This document shows, piece after piece, positions 34,679-46,083 of a DNA stretch of 64,000 bases. The stretch is from Podochytrium sp. JEL0797. Lineage: Eukaryota > Chytridiomycota > Chytridiomycetes > Chytridiales > Chytriomycetaceae. The notes under the pieces are model-generated. The model worked only from the letters and a program-made list of their open reading frames with translations, made no database searches and had not been told where the DNA came from. The translations under genes were made by a program, and so were the position numbers. Position 1 is the stretch's first letter. Each line of letters opens with the position of its first letter. The stretch spans positions 54,456-118,455 of the forward strand of contig JADGJG010000009.1 of the NCBI GenBank assembly GCA_027596195.1, in the 5' to 3' direction.

Positions 34679-35671
34679 TTTTTCAACAAAACTCGCGACA
34701 CTTCCAACAAAATGTATGTTTTAGATGAAAATAGTAAACAGTAAAGTTAAAAATCACGCTCTCAATTTTCTGCGATACAAAAAAAACGCGTTTCCTTGGT
34801 TCCAAATGTAAAGGAAGGCGGCCCACAGTCCAGACCCCGGAGTCCTGAGTTCTGAGTTCTGACTCCGAGGTTCCACAGCTGACAACGAGGCCGATTATTG
34901 AAACAGATTATCCGACACGCTTGTCTTCAGAGCCAAATCGAAGTCGAGTTGCGCCCCGCACTCCCGCCCGCCACCACAACCAACCACCTCCAGCGAGATC
35001 CGACAAACGGCCCTGTTTCTCCTTTCCATATCCTTGCCGCAGGCCCGCTGCGTCATGTGGGGGCTCGTATTTGACCCCTGCGCGAGAGAAAGTACCCCTC
35101 AAAAATTTTGGTGCCGTACCCCAAAAGCCAAAAGTACTTGTGCTGCGGCTGGAATGAACGCACGTGAATCCCATGCGGTAGTGTCAGTAGTGTCAGACTG
35201 ACTCGTTTGTCAGACCCATTGAGCTTTCTTTTTCGCCCCTTTTCGCGTTTCTGACCGCTCCTTTTCTTTCTTCTCGAGACTAATACAGTGCTATCACAGG
35301 GCGATCCTTTATTTCACCTCGCATCCGCCACGTTCGTTCTGCCACAAAATGCCCCCACCGCACACGTCACCAGCATCTACATTTGTTTCTCGGAACGAGT
35401 GAGGGTGAGAGTGTGGAAGATGGTCCAAAGACAGTCCCAAATTCTCCACGACGTCTATATAATTGAAAAACGGAATATCCAACGAACTAATTGTATAGAG
35501 CTTTTATACACAAAAAAAAACTCAATGGAAGAAAAAAAAACAACGAGGAAAAAACAACAGAAAAAACAGAAAAAAAACACAAAAGCCAAAAACTACTCCT
35601 TCACCCCACATTCATCAAATTCCCTCCCATCCTCGCCCATCACCAGCAAAAAAAACCCTCCTCCCCATAAT
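34679..35671. other. Intergenic region with short hairpin and A-rich tract
   Basis: No gene is recognised. CGGAGTC and GACTCCG near 34837-34866 form a 7-bp stem around two tandem CTGAGTT units. An A-rich tract at 35510-35590 precedes the DEF1 stop and is probably its 3' UTR or flank. Open frames at 34921-35160 and 35288-35938 lack any domain. Confidence 0.4.
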
Positions 35672-38600
35672 TCAAGATTGTCCATTCCAGTACTGGTTGC
35701 TGCCTTGACGCCCATACCCTTGGTATCCTTGCTGCTGGTGCTGCTGGTACCCTTGGTATCCCTGGTAACCCCCCTGGTTGCCCAATCCTCCCAATTGCTG
35801 TTGCTGTTGTTGCTGGTTGTAGTACGACGACGCGTTCATGCCTCCAACAGCAGCCCCGGGGTTTCCTCCAGCCAGTTGCGATTGCTGGTTTCCGGGTCCT
35901 CCGTATCCTCCACGAGTCTGGCGGTTACCCTTAAATAAAAAGCCGTTTAGTCAACACACCCTCATCCCGTCTCAAACATCTCAAACAAACACACACAAAA
36001 ACACACACCTGAACATTCTGCTGCCCTTGCTTCGCCTGTCCCTGAACACCAGCCTGTCCCGCACCTCCCTGAGCACCAGCCTGCCCCTGCTGCACCCCAG
36101 CCTGTCCCTGAGACGCACCACCCGCCTGCGGCTGCTGCCCCTGCTGCTGCTGAGGCTGCCCTTGCTGCTGCTGTCCACCAATCCCAAACCCTTGGAACTG
36201 TTGCTGCGGCTGGAACCCGCCATACGAGTTTTTGTAATCACTCGACAACATGCCTCCAAGCCCTGGCGCCGCAGCCGTCCCCATGTCATCGTACATCCCA
36301 CTCTGGTGGTACAACTGAGGCGGCGCACCGTACGATCCGTATCCCCCCACATTCGTCTGCGCAGTCATCCCCGCAATGCTCGATGGAGACTGCTTCCCAG
36401 CCGTCGCAGCCGACGCAGCCGCAGCTCCCGCTCCAACAGTCCCAGCCGCCGCAGCCGTCGGGTTCGCAACACCTCCCGCCGAGGATCCAACCTGGTTAGG
36501 GTACGGCTGGTACACGTTCTTGTTGACAAATGGCTGGCCGTACCCAGAGTTGGGGTACCCCATGTTTTGATACTGGTTCACGTAGTACGGGTAGAATCCG
36601 TAGTGGATCGGGTATGCTCCAGCTTGTTGCTGTTGGGGCTGTTGGGGGCCCGCAGTCGGTTGGCCGGGTTGGCCGGGGGCCTGCGCAGTGCCTTGCGCAG
36701 TGGGTGGGGTTTGCACGCCGCCGGGGACAAAGTCTTGGCCGCCGTACTTTTGGGCTCCCAACATGGCTTGGCCGTACGCTGGGTCGCTGTAGTAACCCTG
36801 CGAGAGAGCGAGAAAAAAGCAATTAGTTTCCCGACTCCGTTTCGATTCCATGAATAATCTCTCACCATCATGCGCTGCTGCTCGCTTCCATACCCGTTTC
36901 CATAATCCATGGGAAGTCCTCCCAGCTGGTTCATCCCATACGCCTGCTGCATCTGCGGCGGCATCTGAGCCTGCGGCATCCTTTGCTGCAATCCAGGCGC
37001 TCCTCCCACCTGCTGCTGCTGCTGCACATGCGCAGGCTGCTGAGCCTGCGGCTGCTGAGCCTGCTGGGGAACCGAAGCAGCCACAACAGGTTTCTCCTCC
37101 TGCACTTCAACAACAGGCGCCACGGGCTCTTCGGGCGCAAATTGTCCGAACCGCAGACCGCTCGTGGTGGGGGCGGAGGTGGTTGCGCTCGGCATAATCA
37201 CAGGGACTTCCTGGTTCAATTTGCGTGCGGGGGCTGGGGTGCGCGACTTTGATGCGAGACCGGGGGGTCCCGGGGCCGCAACGGCGGGCACGGTTTCGGT
37301 GACGGATGGGATCTCGTGTTGCGGTTCGGGTTGTCGAACAGGGGACGGAGATCTCGAGCGAATGGGTTGGCGCACGGGGGAAGGGGATTTGGCGCGTGTT
37401 TGTTGTTGTTGGACAAGCGGGGATGGGTTCGCTTTGGGGGATGGGGTAGGTGCTCTGACAGGGCTCGCAGATCGTGGGGATGCGGCGGGTTTGGCGACTG
37501 GAGATGCCAAGGTGGTGGCGGCTAAAGCGTCGGTGATTTCTTTGGTTGGTGGGGTTGGTTTGAATGCAGCTTTGGGGGCGGGTTTTGGAGTTTCGACGAC
37601 AACAGGGGCAGGAGGATCCGGTCTGGGAAGCATGATCGATTAGCCAGAGCCAAAATCGAAACTAGAGAAGATATAATTACCCCTTCACGAGCTGAGCCCA
37701 TGAAGAAGCTACGAAAGGTTTGTTGGGGAGAGCCGGGGTCTTTTGCGGAGCAGCAGCCGCCTTTGGCTTTGCGGCCGGAATAGCAGCCTTCACTGGGGCT
37801 GGGCTCGCGGCGGGTGCCGCAGACGATCCCCATTCATCAGCCGGAGCGGGTGCAGACGAGCCCCACTCATCGGCGGCGACATCCGCTACAACAGGTTCAG
37901 CAGCAGCCTGGAATGATGATTCGCCCCATTTCACAACAGGAGTTTCCTCGGCAACAGGTGCAGATTCGTTTCCGTATTGAGCCCGCGGCGCACGTGGGAA
38001 AGCTAATGTGACGCACGATCAGTAGTTTCCAGAAACTCCACCGAGTACAAGAAATCCAAAATACCTCCAGCACTGGATCCTCCACGACCTCCACGACCTC
38101 CACGTCCACCTCGACGGCCAGCTGGAATGCAAAAAAATTTAATTCCCGCAGCAAGACAAAGAGGGTGGAGCACAAAAGGTTCGAGAACTAAGACTTACAT
38201 CCACGAGCATCTTCGTCATGGTTTCCAGTCTGGTATGAGTGTGGCTCGCGTGCATTTGGCACAGAAGCGTGCGAGTCGTAGGCGGTTCTCGCAGGCTTGG
38301 CGACCTTTTCCTTCTTTGTCTTTTTCTGGACAGCTCCCCACTTGGTTGCGGTGCCTGTTTGCATAAAGGTCAATATCTCCGTGAGAGTGATCTGGTTCGC
38401 AGTCCCGTACCTTCCATGATCCGGTTGATGGCCATTTCCAGGTCGCCCCGCACCTCCTCGAGATTTGTCAACAGGTCGCTCTCGGACCATTCGGCAGAGA
38501 ACAAGTCGGTGAGTGTGGCGAGCTGGTTGGAGAACTTCTTCTTGAGGGCAAGCATGGATGCATCGAGCTGCTGAGCCGGTTGGTTCTGGGCCGGGTTTGG

Positions 38601-38675
38601 TGTGGCGCCCCACTCGTCTTCGGTGTTTGTGTTTGCGCTGTACAGCTGAGCCCCTTTTGAGACGCCTCTTGACAT
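35672..38675 (-). CDS. DEF1: DEF1-like RNA polymerase II degradation factor
   Basis: Def1 promotes ubiquitylation and removal of stalled RNA polymerase II; animal relatives are UBAP2/UBAP2L. The N terminus has a CUE-like helical domain: QLATLTDLFSAEWSESDLLT and LEEVRGDLEMAINRIMEG, followed after an intron by TATKWGAV. A Gly/Arg-rich segment (RRGGRGGRGGRGG) follows, then repeated ADEWGSSA motifs, a long Pro/Ala/Ser-rich stretch and a Gln-rich C-terminal half with many QQQ and GYQGY repeats, ending QYWNGQS. The order CUE, linker, poly-Q matches yeast Def1, whose Gln-rich tail is removed by the proteasome to release the active nuclear form. At least five short introns are present. Divergent from CLEC16A, with 391 bp between starts. 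Confidence 0.85.
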
Positions 38676-39066
38676 GTTTGTATATATCTGGGTTATTTTT
38701 TAGCGGCGGAAATAAAAACAACACTGGGCTGCAGCGACACTCGCGGGAAGGGATGCACTCTGCTCTGTTCGGCAAATCCCGGGATCGCATCGGAAGGGCG
38801 TCCTGCACTCCAAGGTCCTTCCGGCAGCGTGTCCGCCAAAGCAGCTGCGTCCAAACAAACAAATCGGAAACGGACCCTGTGCTTCCCTCTCCCGGCTGGA
38901 TCTCGTGTGGGTATCTCGCTAATACTATGGGGTAGGTTTGGTGGTGTGGGCAGTTGCGTGGCGGGCGTGGCTGGGCGTGGTCCGAAGGGGGCGGCAAAGA
39001 GGCACTCACATTTCGGTAACGAAAAAGGAAAAGTTGGACAAAAGAAAACTCTCCTCCGCCAAGGAA

Positions 39067-41668
39067 ATGGACTTTGACCCTTCGAGCATCGCCATCGCGA
39101 ACAGCCTTAGTGCCAACCTGGATGAGCCGGTACTTTCTGACGAAGAACGCATCGCATCCAAGAAGCGAGCTGGAATCCTCACTTCTCGCGCATCGCACAA
39201 CTCGCTGCTGCTCTGCCAGACCCAGATCGCTGCCCTCTTCAACGACGAACGAAAGGCAAAACCACCCCGCCTGCGGAAGAACCTACGCAAACGCCAGTGG
39301 AGCCAAGTCCTGCGAGACGTCGAGAATGCCTTGCAAACCCTGGCTCAAGCCCTCGTCGAATGCGATGCTGCAGATATTGCAGAGCCCTTCGACGTCTTCT
39401 TCGAGTGCAAGACGCATCTTCTGATCCTGAGATTGATTCCGATCGACGCGACTGCAGAGTTGTTGCCGATCGTTCACCAACTGACTTCGAGCTCCCTACG
39501 CTTCTTCAACGTGGTTATCGAGAATATCGGAAAGGACTACATTCTCTTCTTGCTCTTCTCAAACAACTACATCAACGACGTGATTTCGTTTCAGAGCTGG
39601 GGGTTTCGTCTTGCTGCCACAGAGGGCGACGCCGACTTTCGCGCCGACGGTTTCAACTTTTTTGTCACTCTCCTCAAGAACCTGTCCAACAACCTCAACT
39701 CGAGCTCAATCAATTTCTTTCTGAATGAACATGTCGAAGATTTCCCGCTGTTCAACGAGGCGCTCTGTTTGTTCGAATCCGAGGAAAGGATGGTGCGAAA
39801 CTCAGCACGGATCGTGACTTTGAACGTTTTCCGACTCAACGACGCGACCTCCAACGAATATCTCGTCAAGACAATTCATGCGTTTGATCAACTCTGTGAG
39901 CCTTTGTTAGGATTCTCGATGAGTGTGCTCTCAGTTCTGATTTTTCAACTTCAGCGTTGTTGTGGGAGAAGGAGATTGTTGCCATCGATGCGCAAATCAA
40001 GTTTCGGCCGGTTTCTTTAGAATCTGGTGTTGTGATTGAAACGGCTTTGAAGGATTGCATCGACACGCTCCTATATTTCGACGATGTCTTTCAACTCGCG
40101 AATCCAACCATCAGTTCCAGTCTCGCAGCATCTTTGATGCGCGGAGTAGTATCTAAACTCGTCTCTTCCATTTCAAATAATGGAGACTTGATTTCCAAGG
40201 TTGGACTCGTGGCTTGTTAGGTGTGGAAGTTCTGCTCACCCACTTTCTCGCGTCAGGCTGTTCCCTCATTCTTACTCGATCAACTCTTCAACCATCTATC
40301 CGTTCCATCATTCTTGAATGATGTCTCCGATTCCATCCTGTCCGTATCGAACCGAGATTTGTTCCTGTCGGCGCTGGATTCCACCTCTTGGATCTCCAAA
40401 ACGGACGAGCTCATACCCTTGCATACCCCGCTGGTTCAATACATGACGCTACTCGCTTCCATGATCAACTCGAAATACACGAATCGTGAGGCTGTGATTC
40501 GTTGGATAACGGTGAAACTTGTCAGTTTGTTCCTAGCTGACTGCTGTTTATGCTGAATCCAAGACTCTCAGGAGACTTCGGCCATTGCTCCGGATATATA
40601 TTCAAGCACGGAGTTGGATTCCGAGGCAAATGCGGTGATGGATGGGAGCACACGCAACAACGAGGTTGTCGACCGCCTGATTGAGATTCTCGGGTCAACG
40701 CACGCCTCCTCCCTGCCACCTTTCTGTATCGAGCTCATTGTGTGGATACTGGAACAGGTTCTTGAATCAAAAGAAAGGGATATGGAGGGATCAACAAAGC
40801 GACACGTTGAAGCGCTGATGGTTCGTGTTCGATACCCTTTGACATTGCCCTCGCTTGAGTTTTGATCATATTTTTAGAAACTCCACGATCAATGGCAAAT
40901 ATCTATCTATACCCTGGTGAACGATGGCGTCGATATGGTCGTGGATCTTTTGGAATATGAAACCGCGCAACCACCCACAGACTTGTCACGCCTTCTCCAA
41001 GACACGCGGTTACTTGTACATCGAGCGACGAAATCAGGGGAGTCAACGAACCTGTCGACAGAGGTGTACGATATGTGCGTGTTGGTGCGCATGTGGAGGT
41101 TGGTGTCGCGGTGTTTGATCAAGTTGGGGGAGATTGGAGTCCGCGACGCTGTTCACGAGCCGGTGTCAGTGGATTTTGATGCAGATGCGAGTGAAGGTAG
41201 TTTTCTCGTAGTTCAATTTTAACATGGAGTTTATTTACGCGTCAGTTTCCAGAAACCACCCCACAACTTTCCTGCACAATCCAACGCGGCAACACCCCTC
41301 CCACAAACGGACGCTTCATCCTCCATCACAAAACAGTTCTCCTCACCTCCCCGACCTCTCCCACCCCAATCTTTTCCCACCCATCAAACCACATCACTTG
41401 CATCCTCTCCAACTCGGACCCCACGGCTCTCGAAATGCATTACCAAGGCATGACGTTTGCCGACAAGTCAACGCGGTTTACGAGTTTGTTTTCAATGTGG
41501 AACGGATATGAAGTGGCGTGGCGGGATGAATCCAAGTGGGATCGCGTGAGGGTCGAGTTTGAGAGTTTGGATGTGCGGGAGAGGATGTTTCGGTGTGTGG
41601 AGGAGGGAAAGGTGGAAGTGTTGGAAGCGCGTCGCGTGGAATGGTTGAACGTTTTAAAGAAGATATAG
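39067..41668 (+). CDS. CLEC16A/TT9-like protein (FPL domain)
   Basis: CLEC16A homologues act in endolysosomal traffic and mitophagy. Exon 1 (39067-39895) carries the FPL domain: YILFLLFSNNYINDVISF, FFVTLLKNLSNNLNSSSINF, FLNEHVEDFPLFNEAL and MVRNSARIVTLNVFRLND, all collinear with animal CLEC16A. Intron 39896-39954 keeps frame into LLWEKEIVAIDAQIKFRPV. Later exons give SSSLAASLMRGVVSKLV and an ordinary C-terminal half ending WLNVLKKI at 41668. At least five introns are needed. Fungal relatives are uncommon outside early-diverging lineages, in my knowledge. No signal peptide or C-type lectin fold is present, as in the true family. Confidence 0.85.
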
Positions 41669-42186
41669 AATGGTTTGAGTGCAATCCAAGCAACGTGTCC
41701 AAGTTTACTTCTCTTTCAGGCTTTCTTTTTTTATGGGGAAATATTGGAGAGTAATTATGAAGAGAGTCCAAATGGAATAAAATTCAGTCTTTATTTCGTC
41801 GTTTTCATAACCCACTGCGCGTTCCTCGCCTGTGGGGATAAACAAAATTGACCCTCCCTCATACTGAGGCGCCAGTCCAACCGACATTGGTCCGCCCACT
41901 AAATTTGGCTTTTCCTCATTCACCGTTATTCCTCGAAACCCTCCCGGAATGCTGGGAGCAAAACCCCCTCATGGGGTTGGGCGGTTGAATGTATCCGTAA
42001 CTCATCTCAAAACCCTTCCAACGTGTCATGTCAAGTGATATGGGACTGTTCCCATCACTGCGCATCTCCATCCTCCACCTGGCTTGTCATCCATTCCAAG
42101 AGGCCCGCGTTGAGGGAGCTGAGCTCCCTTCTCTTGCGCGCGTCTTTTTGCAGCCCTCGCTCTTGATATTTCGTGTTCTTGCCTGT
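41669..42186. other. Intergenic region, nothing recognised
   Basis: Flank between CLEC16A and the possible transposon end. A minus-strand open frame at 41705-41923 has no known domain and is probably chance. Confidence 0.35.
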
Positions 42187-42880
42187 CAGGGACGGACCGC
42201 CCCTTAGGCGAACCCAGGCGCCGCCTGGGTACTTTTTTAGAAGGTACCCTTGGGAAATAATGTCTTCGTAGTGAAGTTGGAAGAGCGTCGGCTTTACAAT
42301 TTTGATATTGATTTGGTATGTGGGATCAACTTGTCTTCGTCGAAAAATGAAACGCGAAGCATTTTTCGATTTTTTTTTACTAGCATGGCTTACATCGCAG
42401 AAGCGGCGGTCATTCGGCGATGTGCCATGTTTGTAATGAGGCAGAATTCGGAGGATCGAATGGCTACATGGTCAGCCTTTGCGACTTGCTGCCAGTGGAA
42501 CCCACTTTATCGAACAAGTAAGAACGCTTTGCAAGCTCCGTGGTTTTTTAACACCAGGTCAGAGAAGTCAATGTACCTGGTGTCCTTCCCAGAGCCATCG
42601 CTGTGCCAAAAGTACAGACGGTGATTGGCAACCTCACGGACGCGCCGCTGCAGTGCACCAGTCTTCTGCTACCATCACGACAAGAGAAAACAACCAGAAC
42701 ATCTTTGACAATACGGTTTTGGTGGTTATCAATGAGCTCAAGTTCCGTTTTCCCGACAAGTCTACTACGCTCGAAAAAAAAAAATTGACTCGTTGGAAGC
42801 AAGAGCCAATAATCTTGTAACCATCACAAGGGCGGTTGAACGCGGTTCATTTCCAACTGCAGGTTCGAAAAAAAAACAAA
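42187..42880 (+). mobile_element. Possible remnant of a hAT-like DNA transposon
   Basis: 42187 begins CAGGGACGGACCGCCCCTTA, followed by AGGCGAACCCAGGCGCCGCC, which resembles terminal sequences I know from hAT elements (CAGGG.CGGAC.G.CCC.TAGGCGAAC). It includes a near-perfect ACCCAGGCG/CGCCTGGGT palindrome and then a GGGTAC..GTACCC pair. Downstream, a short stretch reading NIFDNTVLVVINELKFRFPD recalls the late part of hAT transposases. No matching right terminus or 8-bp target duplication was found, and frames are broken. This is a tentative call resting on motif memory. Confidence 0.35.
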
Positions 42881-42885
42881 TTTCA

Positions 42886-44294
42886 TTAACCTCTTGTTAA
42901 ACTAATCTCGGTGCTCTCAAGAAACTCACATCGAGGCTCGACTTGAAACTCCCAATCAATGCGCTGAATAAACGTGCCGACCACAACCTTAAACAATCTC
43001 ATCCCGATGGAAGCAGCCGTACAACCAAACGGGGCCGTGCTTGTTTCAGTAAGCCCATCGACGAATCCGAAAGCAAAGACTTGCTTCTTGAGCTCCGGGT
43101 TGTCGAGGAAACGACGCGCATTGAACGCGTGGCTGTTCTTGAACAGGGATTCGTCGCGGTGGATCAAGGGGATATATCCGAGCAGGATTTCGCCCTTTTT
43201 GGCTGAGTAGAAGCCGTTGGAGGTGGGGATTTGCAAGTCGCGGCGAGCCTCCTTGAAGATTAACTGTTGGAAAGATGGTTAACGAATGTTGAAGGGGAAC
43301 ACAGAAGGAAGATTTTACCGTAGGACGCGCGAAGAAACGCATACACTCCCACATGAAGGAATCAAACAAGGGAAGAGTTTGGCTGTCAACAGTCGAAAAG
43401 CTGAGTTTCTGGCTGTCGATTTCCGCGCGCAACTGCTCCAAAGTGACAAAGTCCTTGCCAAGCATCGCACCAGATCCTCGGTTGGATAATTCATGTCGTT
43501 GGCCATCTTCTTGTATTCGTGGAACAGTGGCGACACGTTGACAACAGCCAGTCCTTGTTCGACACAGCACTTGATCTCCTCACTGAGATTAACACTCAGC
43601 AGCACCTCACCAAGCTTGGTGCTCAACCAGGAGCTAGGGCGTAAAGCTAAAACTGAGTTTCGTGGATACACGGACAGAGCTGTCAACGAGACTGGGCAGC
43701 ATCCCATAATCCATTCAAAGATGAACCCCCCTGCAAGACGGTGCGCCACCTCCTGCAAATTGTGAGTCAAGGGATTGTCTGTCATTGCACCCAACAGCTC
43801 AAGGAAAGAATCGTTCTGGGACTTGTTGAGGGCTGGTTGAATGGCCGTCGCGCGAGAGCGCATGATCTGGATCGTGAGTTTGCGTGCGAGTGTGTGTCCA
43901 TCGGCATCGCTGGCCACTAGAGCGGGTGTCGCGCTCTTGATGAAGAATTTGGGGATGCTGGCAGGTCCAAAGCACTTCTTGCCAGTTTGACGATCGAGAG
44001 ATGTGGATGGCGCAGCGAGGAACCATTTCCCGCTGACATGATCTGTCAAGGCGATGCAGTCAACGCCCAGCTTGACGCGGAACACGGGCTCCCCGTTTGC
44101 CACAACCTTCTTCTGGATGATGTATCCTGGACTTCAGCCAGAAATTAGACTCATTTTTCCCTCTATGATTAGACTTACACGTTCAAAAAAAACTGGATTG
44201 CATTGACGAATGGCCCAACGCTGAAAAGTCCGCCGAAGGAGATGAGCCAGTCAATAAGACTGTCAGTGCTAACAGGTCGCTTTGGGGGGGTCAT
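42886..44294 (-). CDS. CYP74-clan cytochrome P450 (AOS/HPL-like), possibly disrupted
   Basis: Resembles plant allene oxide synthase/hydroperoxide lyase rather than ordinary P450s. Exon 1 (44180-44294) starts MTPPKRPVSTDSLIDWLIS; an intron leads into PGYIIQKKVVANGEPVFRVK. CYP74-like marks: GKKCFGPASIPKFF, SDADGHTLARKLTI, LFDSFMWECMRFFARPTV (the E..R helix), GEILLGYIPLIHRDESLFKN, FNARRFLDNPELKKQVFAFG, and the heme loop TETSTAPFGCTAASIGMRLF, matching TE.PT..NKQCAGKD with Cys conserved. Near 43480-43500 the frame shifts by one base, exactly where helix I should be, and roughly 28 residues of helix I seem missing. Either a pseudogene, an assembly error or an unusual enzyme. Divergent from the lipoxygenase-like gene, with 169 bp between starts. 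Confidence 0.68.
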
Positions 44295-44463
44295 TTCTTT
44301 TCCAGCGGTTCCGTGTGGATTCGGAGGTTGAAAAAGACTTCTGGATGAGCCTCCGTGAGGAGTGCTGGGCTGGGCCGTGTGGCAGTGAAAACTGACTGTG
44401 CATTTGCAAGTGGCAGTGCACAGATTTACCCGCCCCCCAGTCAGACGCGAGAACAAAACTGAA

Positions 44464-45900
44464 ATGATCCTCCTTCTTGTCATTAAGGTGCTCCTTGAAG
44501 TCTACGGTCGCATTGTCAAGCTGTTCTTGGGTGTTTCGGACGAGGAGCTCGCACCGCAAGTCAAACATCGCTTCGAGTCGGCCGAGCCATGGTCCCTCGT
44601 GGATATGCGCGAGGATAAGAAGCAACTCCCGCTGGTCATGGCCAAACCGTCAGAAGAGGCTATGCTCTCTTTTCTCTCCCAAGAAGTCCCTCCGCTGTCC
44701 TTGGACATTCTGGGTGGAACCTTCCATGCCCTCATTCGCATGTGGAAATCCCCGCATCTCATTCACTGCGACCAAGACCACCTCGAGTTCCTGATCAACG
44801 ACACCTTCTACGGTAGTTTGTTAATGGCCGGACAAGAACCAGGCAGCTGGGAGACCGACATGAGACATCACTGCCTCCTCGAACCTCTTCCGGGCTTCTT
44901 TGCGCATGGAATCCTGGCCAAATGGCGCATGGATGAAGACTCCCGCTTCGTTCTCGAATCTATCGCCATTGACGGTCAAGTTGTGACACCAGCCAAATCG
45001 TGCTGGTCGCTGGCCCTTTTCCATTTGCTTGTGGCACACAGCAACGAGTATCTGTTCACAAGGCACGGCGCTACTCATGCGATTATGTCCAGGGTTCAAA
45101 CATGTTTGCGTAGCACAACTCTGTCCACGGACCATCCACTCAACCAATTCTTGGCGCCCCACTTTGGCCATGTGGTGGCACTTGATTTCTTTATTTTTTC
45201 CCTCGCCTCCAAACACAGCAGCCCCAGCAACCCATTCCCTTTCAAGTTGAAATCAATGACGGATCTCTTTGCCAAAGGGGTGCATGATTTTGGCCAAGTG
45301 AGTTCTCTCGCTTCATTCTACGACCAAAAAATAATTCTAATTTATTTTCAGGAACGTGCTCCGACGCGTTTCAACGAGGTGTTGGAAAATGCTCGTGCAG
45401 TTATATCGCGACATGCCGAGGACTTTGTCTCCCAGAACGGAGCCGCTTTTTGTGGGATTCAAGATTTCGCCGACGAGCTTCGCTCAACTTGCTTTCCAAG
45501 TTTGCCTCCGCGCGAGCGATTCGACACTACAGCCGCCATTGATCTACTCTCAGAGATTATATTCACAGCCACTTTTCTCGGCGCCGTTGACCACGTCGGC
45601 TTGACTGATGATGGCGTCGCCAACGGAACTTGGTTTCGCATCCGTCGCCCCTTTGACCATCGCTCCCATCGCGGTTGGGTGCCTTCGAGTGTGGATATCA
45701 AACGCATTGATATTTTGCAGAGAGTTGTGTTTACGGAGGTGTTCAGTGGTGAGAGATGCAGTTCTCTGTTGAAGAACGTGACGTATGGGAAGGGTTGCCG
45801 CCTCCACCCGACCCAATTCAAAGACGACCTTTTGGCGCTTGAGCAAGAACACCCAACCATCTTCAACTTGGACAAGATTCCGGCCTACATTCACATTTAG
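44464..45900 (+). CDS. Lipoxygenase-like protein with altered metal site
   Basis: Two exons (44464-45297, 45352-45900) give 460 residues, shorter than fungal lipoxygenases (around 600). Lipoxygenases insert O2 into polyunsaturated fatty acids. The core helix resembles the family: after SCWSLALFHLLVAHSNEYLF comes RHGATHAIMSRVQTCLRS, then DHPLNQFLAPHFGHV, matching H..TH...E....R......HP...L.PH. An H-x3-H pair, as in a manganese lipoxygenase, is present. The second metal helix reads EIIFTATFLGAVDHVGL, where FT.T.QHHALN is expected: the third-ligand His is Gly and the Asn position is His. The C terminus ends YIHI, keeping the terminal Ile ligand. The start is the first ATG after the divergent gene. 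N-terminal PLAT domain absent, as in fungal forms. Confidence 0.58.
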   Translation: MILLLVIKVLLEVYGRIVKLFLGVSDEELAPQVKHRFESAEPWSLVDMREDKKQLPLVMAKPSEEAMLSFLSQEVPPLSLDILGGTFHALIRMWKSPHLIHCDQDHLEFLINDTFYGSLLMAGQEPGSWETDMRHHCLLEPLPGFFAHGILAKWRMDEDSRFVLESIAIDGQVVTPAKSCWSLALFHLLVAHSNEYLFTRHGATHAIMSRVQTCLRSTTLSTDHPLNQFLAPHFGHVVALDFFIFSLASKHSSPSNPFPFKLKSMTDLFAKGVHDFGQVSSLASFYDQKIILIYFQERAPTRFNEVLENARAVISRHAEDFVSQNGAAFCGIQDFADELRSTCFPSLPPRERFDTTAAIDLLSEIIFTATFLGAVDHVGLTDDGVANGTWFRIRRPFDHRSHRGWVPSSVDIKRIDILQRVVFTEVFSGERCSSLLKNVTYGKGCRLHPTQFKDDLLALEQEHPTIFNLDKIPAYIHI

Positions 45901-46083
45901 TTTTTTTATTGGTGGAATCGCTAAGGGTTGCGAAAGTGGGTTTTTTTGTTTTGGTACCATGGGCGCCGTCCGTATGCAGATCTTTGAATTAAATTCCATG
46001 ATCAACCATGTTTTTTTCTTTCTTTTTTCCTCTCCTTCTTTCGAATACGCCACAAAAAAAAACTCCGACTCTCTCCCTCCCCC

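Noticed and set aside
35838..36857. Leu/Arg-rich 339-codon plus-strand frame
   Set aside because: Antisense shadow of the Gln/Pro/Ala-rich DEF1 exons; repeats such as CAG read as Leu-rich on the other strand.
41705..41923. 72-codon minus-strand frame as a small gene
   Set aside because: No domain, no splice context, and it overlaps the 3' flank of CLEC16A.
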